Assembly: GCF_002081825.1 (NCBI RefSeq)
Contig: NZ_MUKU01000040.1
Location: forward strand, 1 to 48,543
Reading direction: 5' to 3'
From: Chromobacterium haemolyticum
GTDB taxonomy: Bacteria > Pseudomonadota > Gammaproteobacteria > Burkholderiales > Chromobacteriaceae
DNA length: 48,543 nucleotides
Of the stretch, positions 34,177 through 43,697 are shown piece after piece. Made by a program: the position numbers and the translations under genes. The notes beneath the pieces are model-generated. The model was not told where the DNA came from and searched no databases. It was given only the letters and a program-made list of their open reading frames with translations. Within the stretch, counting starts at the first letter, position 1, and each line of letters starts with the position of its first letter.

Positions 34177-35096
34177 AGATAGGACACGTATTGCTGGCGG
34201 TGCTGGTGGCGGCCATCTGGGGCCTCAGCTTCATCGTGGTGAAGATAGGCTTGACCGAGTGCCCGCCGCTCTTGCTGGCGGCCTTGCGCTTCGTGGTGGT
34301 GTTCGCCGCCGGGGCCTGGTGGTTTTCGCGGCCGTCCTTGCCCTGGCGCTGGTATTTGCGCGCCGGGCTGTGTCTGGGTGTGATCCAGTTCGCCTGTCTG
34401 TTCTCCGCCATCAAGCTGGGCATGCCGGCCGGCATCGTGTCGGTGCTGGCCCAGTTGCAGGTGTTCATCACTTTGCTGCTGGCCAGCCTGTTGTTGGGCG
34501 AGACGCGATCCCGGCTGCAAAAGGCGGTGATGGCGCTGGCGCTGCTAGGCGTGCTGCTATTGGGTTACGTTCGTTATCATGACGCCTTGCCCTTGCTGCC
34601 GCTGGCGCTGGCTTTGATCGGCTCGGCCGGCTTCGCCTGGGGCAATGTGGAGCTCAAGCGGGCCGGCAAAGTGGACATGTTCGCCTTCACCGTATGGATG
34701 AGCCTGGTGCCGCCGCTGCCTCTGCTGCTGCTGTCCTTCGCGCTGGAGGGCGGCCCGGCGGCGGCTTGGGCCGCGTTGGCCGGCTTCGGCTGGACCGCCA
34801 CGCTGGCGCTGTTGTTCCTGGCCTTGATCGGCACGCTGTTCGCGCTGGGCAGTTGGGGCAAACTGCTCAGCCTGTATCCGGCCACGCTGGTGGCGCCGTT
34901 TTCGCTGCTCAGCCCGGTGTTCGGCCTGCTGGGCGGCTATCTGATCCTGAACGAGCGCTACGACGCGCTCAGCATCGTTGCGTCGGCCTTGATCGTGGCG
35001 GCGCTGGCGCTGAACACTTACGCCGGCAAGCTGGACGCCGCGCGCGCCTGGCTGGCGGCGCGGGTTCAGCCTGGCAAGGGAGCCGCGCCGCGATGA
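34173..35096 (+). CDS. EamA/RhaT-family exporter
   Basis: A 307-residue inner-membrane protein with about ten transmembrane helices in two EamA repeats (AAIWGLSFIVVKIGL at the N-terminus and PVFGLLGGYLILNERYD in the second half). DMT/EamA proteins export amino acids and small metabolites. Translationally coupled (ATGA) to the aminotransferase and acetyltransferase genes, it most likely exports the operon's product or gives self-protection. Its class argues for a small product rather than a long peptide. Confidence 0.83.
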   Translation: MKIGHVLLAVLVAAIWGLSFIVVKIGLTECPPLLLAALRFVVVFAAGAWWFSRPSLPWRWYLRAGLCLGVIQFACLFSAIKLGMPAGIVSVLAQLQVFITLLLASLLLGETRSRLQKAVMALALLGVLLLGYVRYHDALPLLPLALALIGSAGFAWGNVELKRAGKVDMFAFTVWMSLVPPLPLLLLSFALEGGPAAAWAALAGFGWTATLALLFLALIGTLFALGSWGKLLSLYPATLVAPFSLLSPVFGLLGGYLILNERYDALSIVASALIVAALALNTYAGKLDAARAWLAARVQPGKGAAPR

Positions 35097-35524
35097 GAAA
35101 GCCGGAACTGGACATCTCCACCGACAAGCACAGGCTGGACGTAGCGCTGATCCACGCCTTTCTGCATGATCACGCCCCCTGGGCGAAGGGCATTCCGCGC
35201 GCCACGGTGGAGCAGGCGATCGCCGGCTCGCTGTGCTTCGGCGCCTACCTGGACGGCCGGCAGGTGGGCTTTGCCCGCGTGGTGACCGATATGGCCACCT
35301 TCGGCTATCTGTGCGATGTGTTCGTGACGCCGGAACATCGCGGCCGCGGCTACGCCCGGCAGCTGATGCGGCGCGTCGCCGCCGAGCCGGCCTTGGCCCG
35401 GCTGCGGCGCATCGTGCTGGTGACCTCCAACGCCCACGAGGTTTACCGGCCGTTCGGCTTCGCCGCGCTGGAGCATCCCGAGCGCTATATGGAGTTGCAC
35501 CGGCCGGATGTCTATCAGGGCTAG
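35093..35524 (+). CDS. GNAT-family N-acetyltransferase
   Basis: A 143-residue acetyltransferase with the acetyl-CoA motif VFVTPEHRGRGYARQLM and the C-terminal YRPFGFAAL. The start overlaps the exporter stop by ATGA, making it the last gene of the operon. It may acetylate the final product as tailoring or for self-resistance. Its stop overlaps the stop of the convergent SDR gene. Confidence 0.83.
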   Translation: MRKPELDISTDKHRLDVALIHAFLHDHAPWAKGIPRATVEQAIAGSLCFGAYLDGRQVGFARVVTDMATFGYLCDVFVTPEHRGRGYARQLMRRVAAEPALARLRRIVLVTSNAHEVYRPFGFAALEHPERYMELHRPDVYQG

Positions 35525-36294
35525 CCGGCCAGCGCGTCCAGAGACTCCGGCAAGACCTGGCCGCCGTCGACGATCAGGGTCTGGCCGGTAATGAACCCCG
35601 CCTCTTTGCTGGCGAAGAACAAAGCGGCGTTGGCGATGTCGTCGACGCTGCCCAGCCGCCGCAGCGGCACCGCCGCGGCCATCTTGTCCAGGTAGTCCTC
35701 TCCCAGCTCGCGCAATCCCTCGGTCAGCACATTGCCCGGCAGCACCGCGTTGATGGTGATGTTGTCGCGCGCCAGTTCCAGGGCCGCGCTGCGCATGAAG
35801 CCCAGTTGCGCCGCCTTGCTGGCGCCGTAATGGCTCCAGCCGGCGTAGCCGGTGACGGGACCGGTGATGGAGGAGGTCAGGATGACGCGGCCGTATTCGG
35901 CCTGGCGCAGGTAGGGCAGCGCCGCCTGCACGCAGAGGAAGTTGCCGCGCACATTGGTGTGCTGCACCTGGTCCCACTCCTCCGCGCTCATGCTCTCCAG
36001 CGGCGCGGACGGGAACACGCCTGCATTGCAGCACAGCACGTCCAAGCCGTTTTGCGTCGCGGTGTCCGCCATCAGGCGGGCGACATCCTCGGGCCGGCCC
36101 ACGTCGGCAATATGGCCGGACGCGTTCAGGCCTTCGGCGCGCAGGCGGGCCAGCGCGGCGTCCAGCTTGTCCCGGCTGCGGCCGCTAATGGCCACGCGCG
36201 CGCCGGCTCGGGCGAAGGCCCGGGCCAGGCCCAGACCGATGCCGGCGGTGCCGCCGGTGATGAGTACGCTTTTGTCCTTGAGCGGGGTCAACAT
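35521..36294 (-). CDS. Short-chain dehydrogenase/reductase
   Basis: A 257-residue classical SDR. The NAD(P)-binding TGGTAGIGLGLA is at about residues 13-24, NAG at about 90, and the catalytic Ser and Tyr/Lys in LTSSITG and YGASK; the C-terminal IVDGGQVLPES is typical of FabG-like enzymes. The substrate is unknown. It follows the LysR gene by 39 bases on the same strand and was probably regulated with it. It is convergent with the acetyltransferase gene. Confidence 0.85.
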   Translation of the reverse strand: MLTPLKDKSVLITGGTAGIGLGLARAFARAGARVAISGRSRDKLDAALARLRAEGLNASGHIADVGRPEDVARLMADTATQNGLDVLCCNAGVFPSAPLESMSAEEWDQVQHTNVRGNFLCVQAALPYLRQAEYGRVILTSSITGPVTGYAGWSHYGASKAAQLGFMRSAALELARDNITINAVLPGNVLTEGLRELGEDYLDKMAAAVPLRRLGSVDDIANAALFFASKEAGFITGQTLIVDGGQVLPESLDALAG

Positions 36295-36333
36295 GATGAA
36301 TCTCCTTGTGGGGGGATGGCGGTGTCGATGGCG

Positions 36334-37233
36334 TTAGCGCAGCTCGGGGTGGCCGCGCAGCCGCTCCGCCATCAAGTCGATGAAGGTCCGGGTTTTGGCC
36401 GAGGCCAGCCTGCCTTCTTGATGCAAGATATGGATGGGCTGGCTGGCGTCGTCGTATTCGGCCAGCACCTGTTGCAATTGACCGGCGGCCAATAGCGGCG
36501 CCACTTGGTAAGACAGCAGGCGGGTAAGGCCCAGGCCCGCCACCGCGGCGGCGATGGCCGCCTCGTTGTTGCTGACGGTGAGCCTGGGCTTGAGACGCAC
36601 GCTCAGCGGTTTGCCGCCGTCGCTGAAACGCCATTCGTGGCTGGAGCCCACGCCGCGAGAGGCGATCAGCGAGTGCCGCTGCAAGTCCGTCGGCGTGTGC
36701 GGCGCGCCGCGCTCGGCGAGATAGGCCGGCGCCGCGCAGACCACCCGCCGCACTTGGCCGACGCGCAGGGCGCTCAGGTTGGAGTCCGGCAACTCGCCGA
36801 TGCGGACGGCCACGTCCACGCCTTCTTCCAGAAGGTTGACCACGCGGTCCAGCAGCAAGGCGTCCACCGTCACCTCGGGATGGCGCAGCAGGTAGTCGTT
36901 GATCCCAGGCATCACGTAGCGCAGGCCGAACAGCGCCGGCGCGGTGATGGTCAGCAAGCCGCGCGGCGGCGCATTCCCGCCGGAGGCGGCTTCGTCGGCC
37001 TCGTCCGCCGCGGCGATCACGCGGCGAGCGTCTTCCAGATACCGCTGGCCGGCCTCGGTAACGCGCACATGGCGGGTGCTGCGGTTGAGTAGGCGGGCTT
37101 GCAGCCGCGCCTCCAACGCCGCCACCGCGCGCGTAGCCGCCGGCGGCGACATGCCCAGTTTACGCGCCGCGCCGGCGAAGCTTTCCGCTTCCGCCACCGC
37201 GATGAATACAGTCATCAAATGCAATCGATCCAT
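36334..37233 (-). CDS. LysR-family regulator upstream of the SDR gene
   Basis: A 299-residue LysR-type regulator with helix-turn-helix SFAGAARKLGMSPPAATRAVA at about residues 18-38 and the periplasmic-binding-like domain afterwards (GLLTITAPALFG). It resembles the CrgA/AaeR-like subgroup that controls neighbouring oxidoreductases. It is codirectional with the SDR and divergent from the osmolyte transporter, with 458 bases between. Confidence 0.85.
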   Translation of the reverse strand: MDRLHLMTVFIAVAEAESFAGAARKLGMSPPAATRAVAALEARLQARLLNRSTRHVRVTEAGQRYLEDARRVIAAADEADEAASGGNAPPRGLLTITAPALFGLRYVMPGINDYLLRHPEVTVDALLLDRVVNLLEEGVDVAVRIGELPDSNLSALRVGQVRRVVCAAPAYLAERGAPHTPTDLQRHSLIASRGVGSSHEWRFSDGGKPLSVRLKPRLTVSNNEAAIAAAVAGLGLTRLLSYQVAPLLAAGQLQQVLAEYDDASQPIHILHQEGRLASAKTRTFIDLMAERLRGHPELR

Positions 37234-37691
37234 ATTTTTTGCCGTGATTGTTGCAACGGACGAAACAGCGCATTCTGGCTTCGGGGCCGAGCGGCGGCAA
37301 GTGGCCGTTGGGACGGCGCGAGCGGGCCCAACGCGCGCGTACCTTATAGGGCTGGGCGAAGGAGAGCGGCCAAATTATCTATTTTGTTTGATGTGAACAA
37401 AAAGAAAGATTGCTTTTTCAATGCCTTGCCCTTGCTCTTTAAGTGTTGTCGTGAACATTAGAAAATTTGCATGTTCGATACAAACAGTGTTATAACTTAT
37501 TAGGTTTTTCATCAGGCGCACACCGCGCCACTCAAAATCGATGGTTTAGCGCCGTCGAGCCTCGCGTTTAAACGCACCTCATGTCCGGCCCGCGCCGGAT
37601 GTCTATTTACTGGCAGCTCTCTAGTTGTCGCGATCATTACAGCGGATCGCCGTGGCCTTGCCGGCCATTGCTTTCGCCAAGGAGGACGCAG
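37234..37691. other. Intergenic region upstream of osmolyte transporter
   Basis: Bases 37370-37520 are AT-rich, unlike the rest of the window. They contain the promoter candidate listed separately and runs such as AACAAAAAGAAAG. From 37560 to 37680 the composition is normal. No gene of any length is convincing here, leaving a leader of about 190 bases before the first permease gene. Confidence 0.5.
37467..37496 (+). promoter_or_regulatory. Candidate sigma-70 promoter for the osmolyte transporter
   Basis: TTGCAT at 37467-37472 and TATAAC at 37491-37496 are spaced 18 bases in an AT-rich stretch. The orientation fits the ABC operon starting at 37692. Confidence 0.5.
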
Positions 37692-38408
37692 ATGCACAAA
37701 AGAGCGTTTAGCAAGCGCAGCATGATCGGGCTGATCCTGGTCGCCGTAGCGGCGGCGGGATTGATTTACGGTGTAAGCCCAGCCGTATGGACCGAGTACC
37801 GGGAAGATCTGATCTACCTGGGCTGGCAACATCTTTATCTGGTGGGCGTCTCCATGGCGCTGGCTCTGGCCGTGGGCTTGCCCAGCGGCGTGTTGCTCAG
37901 CCGCCAGCGGCTGCGGGGCAGCGCCGAGCACTGGATGCAGATTTTCAATATCGGCAACACGTTGCCGCCCATGGCGGTGTTGGCGCTGGCGATGGCCCTG
38001 ATCGGCATCGGCGACGCGCCGGCCATCGTGGCGCTGTTCCTGGCGTCATTGCTGCCCATTGTGCGCAACACCTACGCCGGCCTGGCCGGCCTGCAGCCGG
38101 CGCTGCTGGAAGCCGCCGACGCGCTGGGCATGACCCCGCGTCAACGGTTGTGGCGGGTGGAGCTGCCCAACGCCTTGCCGGTGATACTGACCGGTGTGCG
38201 GGTGGCGCTGGCCTTGAACGTGGGCACCGCGCCGCTGGCCTTCCTGATTGGCGCCAGCAGCTACGGCGAGCTGATCTTCCCCGGCATCTATCTGAACAAC
38301 CATACCGCGCTGCTGCTGGGCGCCGGCGGCACCGCGCTGATCGCGCTGACGCTGGACATGACGCTGGCCGGCCTGGGCCGTCTGGCCGCCGCCCGCGGCC
38401 TGGCCTGA
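37692..38408 (+). CDS. OpuC/YehW-type ABC permease
   Basis: A 238-residue permease with AAGGAGG before the start. It has six or so membrane helices and the coupling loop [21 protein letters not shown]. The motif [17 protein letters not shown] is typical of glycine betaine/choline (OpuC, YehW/YehY) permeases. It is the first of four genes encoding a full importer: permease, binding protein, permease, ATPase. Confidence 0.88.
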   Translation: MHKRAFSKRSMIGLILVAVAAAGLIYGVSPAVWTEYREDLIYLGWQHLYLVGVSMALALAVGLPSGVLLSRQRLRGSAEHWMQIFNIGNTLPPMAVLALAMALIGIGDAPAIVALFLASLLPIVRNTYAGLAGLQPALLEAADALGMTPRQRLWRVELPNALPVILTGVRVALALNVGTAPLAFLIGASSYGELIFPGIYLNNHTALLLGAGGTALIALTLDMTLAGLGRLAAARGLA

Positions 38409-38461
38409 TTCGAATACCCCCCTGTCGCCCGTTCCGGCGGGCGCTCGCACGGAGGACATCT

Positions 38462-39382
38462 ATGACACAAGCACTTTTCTTCTCGCCCTGGCGCAAGCTG
38501 GCGCGCCGCGCGCTGACGCTGGCGGCCTTGCTGAGCGCAGTGCCGGCCTTTGCCGCCGGCCTGGTGTTGGGCAGCAAGAACTTCACCGAACAGCACCTGC
38601 TGTCCGATATCACCGCGCAGTACCTGGGCAGCAAGGGTTACCAGGTCACGCAAAAGGCGGACCTGGCGACGGTGATCCTGCGCAACGCGCTGGAGAACCG
38701 CCAACTGGATCTGGTGTGGGACTACACCGGCACCGGCCTGATCATTCATCACGGCATCCAGAAGAAAATGAGCAACGAGGAGGCTTACGCCACGGTCAAG
38801 AAGCTGGACGAACCCCTGGGGTTGATCTGGCTGAATCCGGCTCCGCTCAACAATACCTACGCGCTGGCGATGAAACGCGAGCGCGCCGAGGCAGAGGGCG
38901 TGCGCACGCTGTCCGATCTGGCGCGGCGGGTCAATGAAAACAACGGTTCGTCCAAACGCTGGCAACTGGGCTTCGACATGGAGTTCGCCGGACGTCCGGA
39001 CGGCCTCAAGCCGATGCAGCAGCTGTACGGCATGGAATTGAGCCGACCGCAAATCCGTCAGATGGATCCGGGCCTGGTGTATAACGCCATCCGCGACGGC
39101 TTCGTCGACGCCGGCCTGGTCTACACCACCGACGGCCGCGTAAAAGGTTTCGATCTGGTGGTGCTGCAGGACGATATGGGTTATTTCCCGGCCTACGCCG
39201 CCACGCCGGTGGTGCGCCGCGACACGCTGGAGCGCAACCCCGGCCTGGCCGACGAACTGAACAAGCTGGCCGCCTTGCTGGACAACGACACTATGTCCGA
39301 GCTCAACGCCAAGGTGGACATCGAACACCGTCCGGTGAAGGAAGTCGCCAGCGAATTCCTGCGCCAGCGCGGCCTGATCTAA
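38462..39382 (+). CDS. OsmF/YehZ-type osmolyte binding protein
   Basis: A 306-residue binding protein with a signal peptide ending near residue 32 (AVPAFAAG). The ligand domain starts [20 protein letters not shown], the family hallmark of OpuC/OsmF proteins, with later [13 protein letters not shown]. It binds quaternary ammonium compounds such as glycine betaine in the periplasm. It is flanked by two permease genes. Confidence 0.9.
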   Translation: MTQALFFSPWRKLARRALTLAALLSAVPAFAAGLVLGSKNFTEQHLLSDITAQYLGSKGYQVTQKADLATVILRNALENRQLDLVWDYTGTGLIIHHGIQKKMSNEEAYATVKKLDEPLGLIWLNPAPLNNTYALAMKRERAEAEGVRTLSDLARRVNENNGSSKRWQLGFDMEFAGRPDGLKPMQQLYGMELSRPQIRQMDPGLVYNAIRDGFVDAGLVYTTDGRVKGFDLVVLQDDMGYFPAYAATPVVRRDTLERNPGLADELNKLAALLDNDTMSELNAKVDIEHRPVKEVASEFLRQRGLI

Positions 39383-39392
39383 AGGAGGCCGC

Positions 39393-40052
39393 ATGGAAAC
39401 CCTATTGCAAACCTGCCAGTTCATCTGGCAAAACCTGCCGCAAATCGCCGTTTTGGCCGAGCAGCATCTGAGACTGGTGGGCATGGCCGTTGGGCTGGCC
39501 GTGCTGCTGGGCGTGCCTTTGGGCGTGCTGATCGTGCGCTTTCAGGCGCTGGCCGGCCTGGTGTTGGGCCTGGCCACCGTGGTGCTGACCATTCCGGCCA
39601 TCGCCTTGTTCGGCTTGATGGTGCCGCTGTTTTCCATGATTGGGCAGGGCATTGGCGCAGTGCCGGCCATCACCGCCGCCTTCCTGTACTCCCTGCTGCC
39701 CATCGTGCGCAACACCCACACCGCGCTGACTCATCTTGAGCCCGGCGTGCGCGAAGCCGGCCGCGGCCTGGGGCTGACCTTCTGGCAGCGCTTGCGCTGG
39801 GTGGAACTGCCGCTGGCCACGCCGCTGATCTTCGCCGGCATCCGCACCGCGGTGGTGCTGAACATCGGCGTGATGGCGATCGCCGCCATCGTCGGCGCCG
39901 GCGGCTTGGGCACTCTGATATTGCACGGCATCAGCCAGAGCGACATTCGCAAGCTGATTGCCGGCGCGGTGGCGGTGAGCGTGCTCGCCGTCGCGATGGA
40001 TTGGTTGTTGCTGCGCGCTCAGCGCGCGCTGACCCCGAAAGGAATTCGTTGA
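39393..40052 (+). CDS. OpuC/YehY-type ABC permease
   Basis: A 219-residue second permease subunit with AAAGGAGG just upstream. It has the motif TVVLTIPAIALFGLMVPLF and the ATPase-contact loop EAGRGLGLTFWQRLRWVELPL. Its stop overlaps the ATPase start by one base (TGATG). Confidence 0.88.
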   Translation: METLLQTCQFIWQNLPQIAVLAEQHLRLVGMAVGLAVLLGVPLGVLIVRFQALAGLVLGLATVVLTIPAIALFGLMVPLFSMIGQGIGAVPAITAAFLYSLLPIVRNTHTALTHLEPGVREAGRGLGLTFWQRLRWVELPLATPLIFAGIRTAVVLNIGVMAIAAIVGAGGLGTLILHGISQSDIRKLIAGAVAVSVLAVAMDWLLLRAQRALTPKGIR

Positions 40053-41200
40053 TGATTGAACTGCAAAACCTCTGCAAGCAATTTACCCAGAAAAACGGCC
40101 AGGTCTTCCAGGCGGTGGACAATGTCAATCTGCATGTGCCGGAAGGCGAGATCTGCGTGCTGTTGGGCCCGTCCGGCTGCGGCAAGACCACCACGATGAA
40201 AATGATCAACCGTCTGATCGAGCCCACTTCGGGCAAGGTATTGATCAACGGCGAGGACACCGCCGGCATCGACAGCGTGACGCTGCGCCGCCAGATCGGC
40301 TACGTGATCCAGCAGATCGGCCTGTTCCCCAATATGACTATTGAGGACAACATCACTGTTGTGCCGCGGATGCTGGGCTGGGACAAGAAGCGCTGCCGCG
40401 AGCGCGCGCGCGAACTGATGAGCATGGTGGCCTTGGACCCCAACCGCTTCCTGCAGCGTTATCCGCGCGAGATGTCCGGCGGCCAGCAGCAGCGCATCGG
40501 CGTGATTCGCGCGCTGGCGGCCGACGCGCCGGTCTTGCTGATGGACGAGCCCTTCGGCGCGGTGGACCCGATCAACCGCGAGCAGATCCAGAACGAGTTT
40601 CTGCAAATGCAGCGCCAGTTGGGCAAGACCGTGTTGCTGGTCAGCCACGACATCGACGAGGCGATCAAGCTGGGCGACCGCATCGCGGTGTTCCGTCAGG
40701 GCCGCATGGTGCAGTGCGCCGGTTCCGACGAGATTCTGGCGCGTCCCGCGGACGACTTCGTCGCCAGTTTCGTTGGCCAGGACCGCACGCTCAAGCGCCT
40801 GCTGTTGGTACAGGCCGGCGAAGTGGCCGATCAGCAGGAAACGCTAACCGCGCGGCTGGATACGCCGCTGGCGGCCGCTTATGCCCTGATGGACGACAAC
40901 GACTTGATGCATTTGACCGTGGTGGACGAAGACGGCTTGCCGCTGGGCTTTGTGCGTCGTCGCGACGCGCGCGGCGCGGACGGCGTGTGCGCGGATAAGA
41001 TCAAGCCGGTGAGCGTGACCGCGGCGGCGGGCGAGAACCTGCGCGTGGTGCTGTCCCGCCTGTACGAGCACAACCTGACTTGGATGCCGGTGCTGGACGG
41101 CGACGGCCGCTACAACGGCGAAGTGTCGCAAGATTACATCGCCGGCTATTTGAATTCGGGCCGCACCTCGGCGCGCGGCGCGCGTCAGCCGGCCCGCTGA
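40052..41200 (+). CDS. OpuCA/YehX-type ABC ATPase
   Basis: A 382-residue ATP-binding subunit. It shows Walker A GPSGCGKTT, the signature MSGGQQQR, Walker B VLLMDEPFGAVD and the switch His in LVSHDIDE. A C-terminal extension (about residues 265-375) has the pattern of a CBS-domain pair, used in OpuA/OpuC to sense ionic strength. It completes the four-gene osmolyte importer. Confidence 0.9.
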   Translation: MIELQNLCKQFTQKNGQVFQAVDNVNLHVPEGEICVLLGPSGCGKTTTMKMINRLIEPTSGKVLINGEDTAGIDSVTLRRQIGYVIQQIGLFPNMTIEDNITVVPRMLGWDKKRCRERARELMSMVALDPNRFLQRYPREMSGGQQQRIGVIRALAADAPVLLMDEPFGAVDPINREQIQNEFLQMQRQLGKTVLLVSHDIDEAIKLGDRIAVFRQGRMVQCAGSDEILARPADDFVASFVGQDRTLKRLLLVQAGEVADQQETLTARLDTPLAAAYALMDDNDLMHLTVVDEDGLPLGFVRRRDARGADGVCADKIKPVSVTAAAGENLRVVLSRLYEHNLTWMPVLDGDGRYNGEVSQDYIAGYLNSGRTSARGARQPAR

Positions 41201-41217
41201 TGCGGGCGGACGGAGAG

Positions 41218-41454
41218 TCAGACCGACGGCTCTTCGTCCACCGGGTCCGTTTCCCGCAAGTGACTCAGTAAATCGCCTGGCTGGCAGTCCAACTGCCGGC
41301 ACAGCGCGTCCAGCGTATCCAGGCGCAGGCTCTTGACCTTGCCCAGCTTCAGCAGCGATAGATTGTGTGGCGTAATGCCGATGGCCTGTGCCAGATCCTT
41401 GGATTTGATCTTGCGTTGCGCCAGCATGACGTCCAGCGTGATTACGATAGCCAT
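41218..41454 (-). CDS. XRE/Cro-type small regulator
   Basis: A 78-residue helix-turn-helix protein of the YozG type (LAQAIGITPHNLSLLKLGKVK), with an acidic C-terminus. It is convergent with the transporter ATPase gene. Such proteins are often partners of a small membrane protein, but none is seen next to it here. Confidence 0.75.
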   Translation of the reverse strand: MAIVITLDVMLAQRKIKSKDLAQAIGITPHNLSLLKLGKVKSLRLDTLDALCRQLDCQPGDLLSHLRETDPVDEEPSV

Positions 41455-41884
41455 GCCGGTCTCCCCAGGGCTTGTAATGTCTTTTCCAACAGCGGCTTAC
41501 AGGCTTATGGGGGAAAACATACTCCGCTACGCCGCTTCATGGCAATGCGGACGGTTGCGCTTGCGCTGAGTAGTTTTACCTATGGGCAATCGAGGTGGCC
41601 GGTCCTATGTTGGTAAGGCGGTGTTGCATATCCACCGCGCCCGAAATGCGGGCGGAGGCGGCTAAATCATCGCCATGCGGTAATTAATCATTGTTTTTGT
41701 CTGTTTGCGTGGAAACCGGCGGATTCACGCGCGGGCCGGCTGCGCGCCGCGCTTGTCTAACCCGGTTCCGGCTCCTTATAGTGATGGCCATGTAGATGTT
41801 CAGCGCCGCGGCGACAGCGGACGAAGAGGGGCTCTTGGCATTTTTTGCGGCATATGGCCGCGCAGGAAGTGGAGGACGCGGACC
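41455..41884. other. Intergenic region upstream of the NADAR gene
   Basis: No gene is supported. A possible rightward promoter is TTGTCT at 41753-41758 and TATAGT at 41777-41782, spaced 18 bases. Around 41728-41752 there is a GC-rich inverted repeat (GCGCGGGCCGG / CCGCGC). GGAGG ten bases upstream sets the start at 41885. Confidence 0.4.
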
Positions 41885-42433
41885 ATGGCGATCCGGACAG
41901 TAAGCGAGTTGCGTAAGCGGGCGGCGGCCGGCGAAACGTTGGATTTTCTGTTTTTCTGGGGACACAGGCCCAAACACGAGGACGGCGTCTGCAAGAGCTG
42001 CCTGAGTCAGTGGTTTCCGGTGGGCTTCGAGCTGGACGGCGTGAGCTACGCCAGCGCCGAGCATTATATGATGGCGGAAAAGGCGCGTTTGTTCGAAGAC
42101 GCGGAGATCCGGAGCAGGATACTGGCCGCGGCCACGCCGGCCGAGGCCAAGGCCTTGGGACGCCAGGTGCGCGGCTTCGACAGCGCCTTGTGGCAGCAGT
42201 GCTGCTGCGAGGTGGTGATGCGGGGCAATCTGGCCAAGTTCGAGCAAAACCCGGCGCTGGGCGATTTTCTGCGCGGCACCGGCGACGCCATTCTGGTGGA
42301 GGCCAGCCCGGTGGATTGCGTCTGGGGCATAGGCTGGGCCGAGGACGACCCGCAGGCCTGGCTGCCGGACATGTGGGACGGCAGCAATCTGCTGGGCTTC
42401 GCGCTGATGGAAGTGCGCGAGCGTTTGCGCTAG
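41885..42433 (+). CDS. NADAR/YbiA-family protein
   Basis: A 182-residue NADAR-domain protein. Landmarks are FFWGHRPK, the acidic YASAEHYMMAEKARLF, KALGRQVRGFD, and the C-terminal WGIGWAEDDP with GSNLLGFALMEVRE. Members hydrolyse N-glycosidic bonds: YbiA acts on riboflavin-pathway intermediates, and others remove ADP-ribose from guanine. It stands alone with its own terminator, with no toxin gene beside it, so a house-cleaning role is likeliest. Confidence 0.88.
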   Translation: MAIRTVSELRKRAAAGETLDFLFFWGHRPKHEDGVCKSCLSQWFPVGFELDGVSYASAEHYMMAEKARLFEDAEIRSRILAAATPAEAKALGRQVRGFDSALWQQCCCEVVMRGNLAKFEQNPALGDFLRGTGDAILVEASPVDCVWGIGWAEDDPQAWLPDMWDGSNLLGFALMEVRERLR

Positions 42434-42449
42434 CGCCGGCGACGAGCAA

Positions 42450-42487
42450 GAAAAAAACCCTGTCAGTTTCGACAGGGGTTTTTCTTT
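42450..42487. terminator. Bidirectional intrinsic terminator
   Basis: The stem CCCTGTC / GACAGGG with a six-base loop is preceded by seven A and followed by TTTTTCTTTT. It therefore works on both strands, for the NADAR gene and the convergent fbp gene. Confidence 0.92.
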
Positions 42488-42497
42488 TGGCGCGCGC

Positions 42498-43505
42498 TTA
42501 CCGCTGTTCGGCGTGGTAGGCGGTGACGCGTTCCACTTCTTCCTTGGAGCCTAGGAACACCGCCACTCGCTCGTGCAGCTTCTGCGGCTGGATGTCCATG
42601 ATGCGCTGATGGCCGTTGGTGGCCGCGCCGCCGGCCTGTTCCACCACGAAGGCCATCGGATTGCCTTCGTACATCAGCCGCAGCTTGCCGGCCTGGTCCG
42701 GGGTGCGCGCGTCGCGCGGATACATGAAGATGCCGCCGCGGGTCAGGATGCGATGCACCTCGGCCACCATGGACGCCACCCAGCGCATATTGAAATCGCG
42801 GCCGCGCGGACCAGTGCTGCCGGCCAGCAGTTCGTCGACATAGCGTTTCACCGGCGCGTCCCAGTGACGCATATTGGACATATTGATGGCGAATTCGCCG
42901 GTGCTTTCCGGCACTTTCATATCCGGGTGGGTCAGCACGAAAGAGCCTTGCTCGCGGTCCAGCGTGAAGCCGTGGACGCCGCTGCCGAAGGTCAGCACCA
43001 ACAGGGTTTGCGGGCCGTATACGGTGTAGCCGGCGGCCACTTGCTCGGTGCCGGGCTGAAGGAAGGCGCCTTCGGTGGCGTGGTCAATGCCATGGGGGCA
43101 GCGCAGGATGGAGAAGATGGTGCCCACCGAGATGTTGACGTCGATATTGGATGAGCCGTCCAGCGGATCGAACATCAACAGGTACTCGCCCTTCGGGTAT
43201 TCGCCGGGAATGTGGTAGGGAAGCTCCATTTCCTCGGAGGCCATCGCCGCCAGGCTGCCGCCCCACTCGTTGGCGTCCAGTAGGTAGTCGTTGGCGATCA
43301 CGTCCAGCTTTTTCTGCGCCTCGCCCTGGATGTTGCCGGTGCCGGCTTCGCCCAGCACGTCGGCCAGCGCGCCCTTGTTCACCGAATAGCTGATGGCTTT
43401 GCAGGCGCGGCCTACGGTTTCGATCAGCAAGCGCAACTCAGGCGGCAGCGTGCCGGCCTTGCGTTGCTGTTCGATCAAAAAGCGGGAGAGGGTGATGCGG
43501 CTCAT
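42498..43505 (-). CDS. fbp: Fructose-1,6-bisphosphatase class I
   Basis: A 335-residue gluconeogenic phosphatase. The metal/substrate motifs are [13 protein letters not shown] and the C-terminal [15 protein letters not shown]. The start at 43505 is chosen because it gives the standard N-terminus ([18 protein letters not shown]); longer upstream frames are not family-like. It is divergent from the orphan binding protein. Confidence 0.95.
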   Translation of the reverse strand: MSRITLSRFLIEQQRKAGTLPPELRLLIETVGRACKAISYSVNKGALADVLGEAGTGNIQGEAQKKLDVIANDYLLDANEWGGSLAAMASEEMELPYHIPGEYPKGEYLLMFDPLDGSSNIDVNISVGTIFSILRCPHGIDHATEGAFLQPGTEQVAAGYTVYGPQTLLVLTFGSGVHGFTLDREQGSFVLTHPDMKVPESTGEFAINMSNMRHWDAPVKRYVDELLAGSTGPRGRDFNMRWVASMVAEVHRILTRGGIFMYPRDARTPDQAGKLRLMYEGNPMAFVVEQAGGAATNGHQRIMDIQPQKLHERVAVFLGSKEEVERVTAYHAEQR

Positions 43506-43697
43506 GGCAATCCTTAGCTTTGGGTGGGTGCGCGAAACAAATGCTCGATATGCCGGCTGTGCCGGCTTGACCGCCTCATTATAACGGATAAGCGTCTTGC
43601 GGTCGTCATGCCCCCGGGGCGCGGTCGGAAATGACCTGCAGGCGACGCGTGAAACGGCTATGAATAAAATCGGGTTCACGTGGTACGGGGAAAGACC

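Noticed and set aside
33218-34471. Long Arg/Pro-rich open frames antisense to the aminotransferase and exporter genes
   Set aside because: Extreme Arg/Pro/Ala composition is expected from the reverse complement of GC-rich coding sequence. There are no start signals and no recognisable domains.
37560-37680. Riboswitch or structured leader before the osmolyte transporter
   Set aside because: A leader of about 190 bases is present, but I could not identify conserved elements of any known riboswitch class or a terminator/antiterminator pair.
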